Assembly: GCA_030148625.1 (NCBI GenBank)
Contig: JASBTC010000217.1
Span: 1 to 25,749, forward strand
DNA from: Sphingobium sp.
GTDB lineage: Bacteria; Pseudomonadota; Alphaproteobacteria; Sphingomonadales; Sphingomonadaceae
Reading direction: 5' to 3'
Length of the DNA: 25,749 nucleotides
Under the pieces are notes generated by a model, which worked only from the letters and a program-made list of their open reading frames with translations, made no database searches and had not been told where the DNA came from. Each line of letters opens with the position of its first letter. The stretch's first letter is position 1. Below are positions 23,879 to 25,749 of this stretch, one piece after another. The position numbers and the translations under genes were made by a program.

Positions 23879-24343
23879 CTAGCTGTCGCAGCGCATCAGA
23901 TCGATCGGTTTATAGGTCTGGTCGCTCGAAACCGTCATGCGTTCGCCCGCGTCCTTGAGGCGCAATCGCATCGTTTCCGACACTTCATCGCCTGCGGCGG
24001 AACAGAGCGTGGCGATGTCATAGCCTCCGGCGACGGGCTCGACGCGCTTGAAGCTGCAATAGACTTCGCCTTTGGTCGTCAGGTCGCGCACGGTGAAGTT
24101 CCAGGGCGGCGATTTGCAGCCCGCCGCATCCACTGCCCATAGGCCCGCGAAGCGCGCCTGCCGATCCGCTGCCGGTGCCGGCTGCGGTTCCTGTATCGGT
24201 TTCCGCGCATTGGTCGGCGGCGCTGGCGTCGACGGCTCGGTGATCTGCACGGTGACCGCACCATTTGACGGGGTCTGTTGCGGGCCATCCTGCCCGCATG
24301 CGGCGAGCGTCGGCAGGATCAGGGCGAAGACGATCGGTTTCAT
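23879..24343 (-). CDS. Small secreted lipoprotein of unknown function
   Basis: The 154-residue protein has a lipoprotein signal peptide with lipobox LAAC (Cys16), so it should be lipid-anchored. A Pro/Thr/Gln-rich linker (about 20-62) leads to a compact domain starting ARFAGLWAVDAAGC. The domain has four cysteines, Cys76, Cys96, Cys114 and Cys152, which could form two disulfides in the periplasm. WAVDAAGC and the strand-rich pattern suggest a small beta fold, but I do not recognise the family. It stands alone between def and rmuC, running against def. No strong ribosome-binding site is visible. Confidence 0.8.
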   Translation of the reverse strand: MKPIVFALILPTLAACGQDGPQQTPSNGAVTVQITEPSTPAPPTNARKPIQEPQPAPAADRQARFAGLWAVDAAGCKSPPWNFTVRDLTTKGEVYCSFKRVEPVAGGYDIATLCSAAGDEVSETMRLRLKDAGERMTVSSDQTYKPIDLMRCDS

Positions 24344-24477
24344 GCGCTTTCAACGGCCCAGCCGCATCTTGTTTCCACCGCATGGTCGTGGCGATCATCG
24401 ACCGGGGCGCGCCGACGGGCATTGCAAAAGCGCGAGCGAGCGGGCAAAGTTCTCTGAATGTTCTTTTTGAGGCACTC

Positions 24478-25749
24478 ATGAGCGAAGCCGTGGCGCTGAT
24501 CGCGATCGTCGGGGCGATCCTGGTCGGCTGGTGGCTGGGCAGCCGCGGCGGCGCTGCCGCGCGTGCGGAGCGCGACCGGTATCTAGAGGATTTCCGCCGC
24601 GCGGTCGCCGATCTCGCGGCAATGGAGGAGCGCGCGCGTGACGTGCCCCAGCTGCGCGAATCGCTCGCCGTCGCGCAGGGCGAGGTGGCCGGGCTCCGCG
24701 CCGAGCGCGACGCCCGGGAAGGTGCGCTGCAGGATCAGATCAAGGCGCTGATCGAGGCGAAGGAAGCGCTGTCGGCGCAGTTCAGCGAGGTTGGCGCCCG
24801 TCTGCTTCAGGAAGCGCAGCGCGTCTTTCTCGAGCGTGCCGACCAGCGCTTCAACCAGGCCGGCGAGAAAAGCGAGGAGCGGCTCAAGCAGCTTCTCCAA
24901 CCCGTCCAGACCACGCTCAAGCGATATGAGGACGGTCTGGCGCAGGTCGAGAAGGAGCGGGTGGGCAGTTATCGCGAGCTGCGCGAGGCGGTCGAACAGG
25001 TCCGCCTCGGCCAGGGACAGGTGAAGGACGAGGCCGCGCGGCTGGTCAATGCGCTGCGTTCGAGCCCCAAGGCGCGCGGGCGCTGGGGCGAACAGTCGCT
25101 GCGCAACGTGCTCGAACAGGCGGGGCTGTCGCCGCATGCCGATTTCCGGTCGGAGGTTTCGGTCGATACCGATGATGGCCGGCTCCGGCCCGATGTGGTC
25201 GTCAGCCTGCCGGGTGGGCGCGAACTCGTGATCGATGCGAAATGCTCGCTCAATGCCTATCTCGATGCGAGCGACGAGGTCGATGAGGCGGCGCGTGTCC
25301 ATCACCTCAAGCTCCACGCCGCGTCGATCCGCAATCACGCCCGGCAACTCGGCGAGAAAAGCTATTGGGAGCGTTTCGGCAAGGCTGCCGATTATGTCGT
25401 GATGTACATCCCCGGCGAGCATTTCCTGTCCGCCGCGCTGGAGCAGGACGACGGGCTGTGGGACTGGGCGTTCGACCGGCGCGTCCTGCTCGCGACGCCG
25501 ACCAATCTCGTCGCGATCGCCCGCACCGTCGCCAGCGTCTGGCGCCAGGAGAAGCTGGCCGAGGAAGCGCAGCAGATCGCGACGCTCGGCAAGGAGATGT
25601 TCGAGCGGCTTTCGGTCGCGGCCGGACATCTCAAGCGCGTCGGCGGCGGCCTCAACAGCGCGGTCGACAATTACAACAAGTTCGTCGCGAGCTTCGAAGG
25701 GCGCGTGCTGGTGACCGGGCGCAAATTCAAGGAATTGAACGTCGAGACC
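24478..25749 (+). CDS. rmuC: DNA recombination protein RmuC (3' partial)
   Basis: The frame starts at ATG 24478 and stays open to the window end, giving 424 residues. An N-terminal membrane segment (about 5-21) is followed by a long coiled coil (about 25-190) and then the RmuC nuclease-like domain: ARGRWGEQSLRNVLEQAGL, LRPDVVVSLPGGRELVIDAKCSLNAYL (PD-(D/E)xK-like D-x(n)-DAK), YVVMYIPGEHFLSAAL and LLATPTNLVAIARTVASVWRQEK. RmuC limits inversion at short repeats and has been linked to nucleoid-related DNA processing. GAGG lies five bases before the ATG. The C-terminal end is outside the window. Confidence 0.95.
   Translation, partial: MSEAVALIAIVGAILVGWWLGSRGGAAARAERDRYLEDFRRAVADLAAMEERARDVPQLRESLAVAQGEVAGLRAERDAREGALQDQIKALIEAKEALSAQFSEVGARLLQEAQRVFLERADQRFNQAGEKSEERLKQLLQPVQTTLKRYEDGLAQVEKERVGSYRELREAVEQVRLGQGQVKDEAARLVNALRSSPKARGRWGEQSLRNVLEQAGLSPHADFRSEVSVDTDDGRLRPDVVVSLPGGRELVIDAKCSLNAYLDASDEVDEAARVHHLKLHAASIRNHARQLGEKSYWERFGKAADYVVMYIPGEHFLSAALEQDDGLWDWAFDRRVLLATPTNLVAIARTVASVWRQEKLAEEAQQIATLGKEMFERLSVAAGHLKRVGGGLNSAVDNYNKFVASFEGRVLVTGRKFKELNVET

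Noticed and set aside
24583..25629. A 348-codon open frame on the minus strand inside rmuC
   Set aside because: The plus frame shows full RmuC motifs and coiled coil; the minus frame is a GC-rich shadow with Arg/Leu-rich, family-free text.

Overview
The window looks like chromosome from a GC-rich alphaproteobacterium of the Sphingomonas group. This rests on base composition, on the gene order of an exosortase A (XrtA/EpsH) locus that closely resembles sphingomonad versions as I remember them, and on the paired 'GTCAT(C/T)CC...' palindromic repeats between genes. No rRNA, tRNA, CRISPR array, transposase or phage gene was seen.

Layout. (1) 1-840: an open frame whose first ~43 codons read as a FlaA1/CapD-type nucleotide-sugar dehydratase and whose remainder reads as the C-terminal barrel of a TonB-dependent receptor; this is a chimeric junction. 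(2) 841-2069: a spacer with an AT-only palindrome, a paired palindromic repeat and a GC hairpin, then trxB. (3) 2161-4991, minus strand: two alpha/beta-hydrolase-fold proteins, an acyl carrier protein and a CelD/FemAB-like acyltransferase. (4) 5036-20580, plus strand: acyl-CoA ligase, PLP decarboxylase, polysaccharide export lipoprotein, chain-length determinant, tyrosine autokinase, outer-membrane beta-barrel protein, ExeA-like ATPase, polysaccharide deacetylase, FemAB-like protein, glycosyltransferase, exosortase A fused to an EpsI domain, and an asparagine-synthase-like amidotransferase. (5) 20760-25749: housekeeping genes truA-fmt (minus) and recR-def (plus), a small lipoprotein (minus) and the 5' part of rmuC (plus), with two near-identical palindromic repeats in opposite orientation around the truA-def block.

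How it fits together. Segments 3 and 4 form an almost complete exosortase A / extracellular polysaccharide locus. The export lipoprotein, chain-length protein, tyrosine kinase, barrel protein and ATPase would build and export a polysaccharide. The deacetylase and glycosyltransferase would shape it. XrtA would cleave and anchor PEP-CTERM proteins. The ligase, carrier protein, decarboxylase, amidotransferase, two hydrolase-fold proteins and two GNAT/FemAB-fold proteins look like a small-molecule assembly and transfer module whose product is not known. No PEP-CTERM substrate, PrsK/PrsR regulator or initiating sugar transferase was seen, so these must lie elsewhere if present. Four neighbouring genes around the divergent point use GTG or TTG starts.

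The locus is a known type. The least explained parts are the chemistry of the small-molecule module, the degenerate hydrolase, the paired hairpins inside the operon and the chimeric frame at the left edge.
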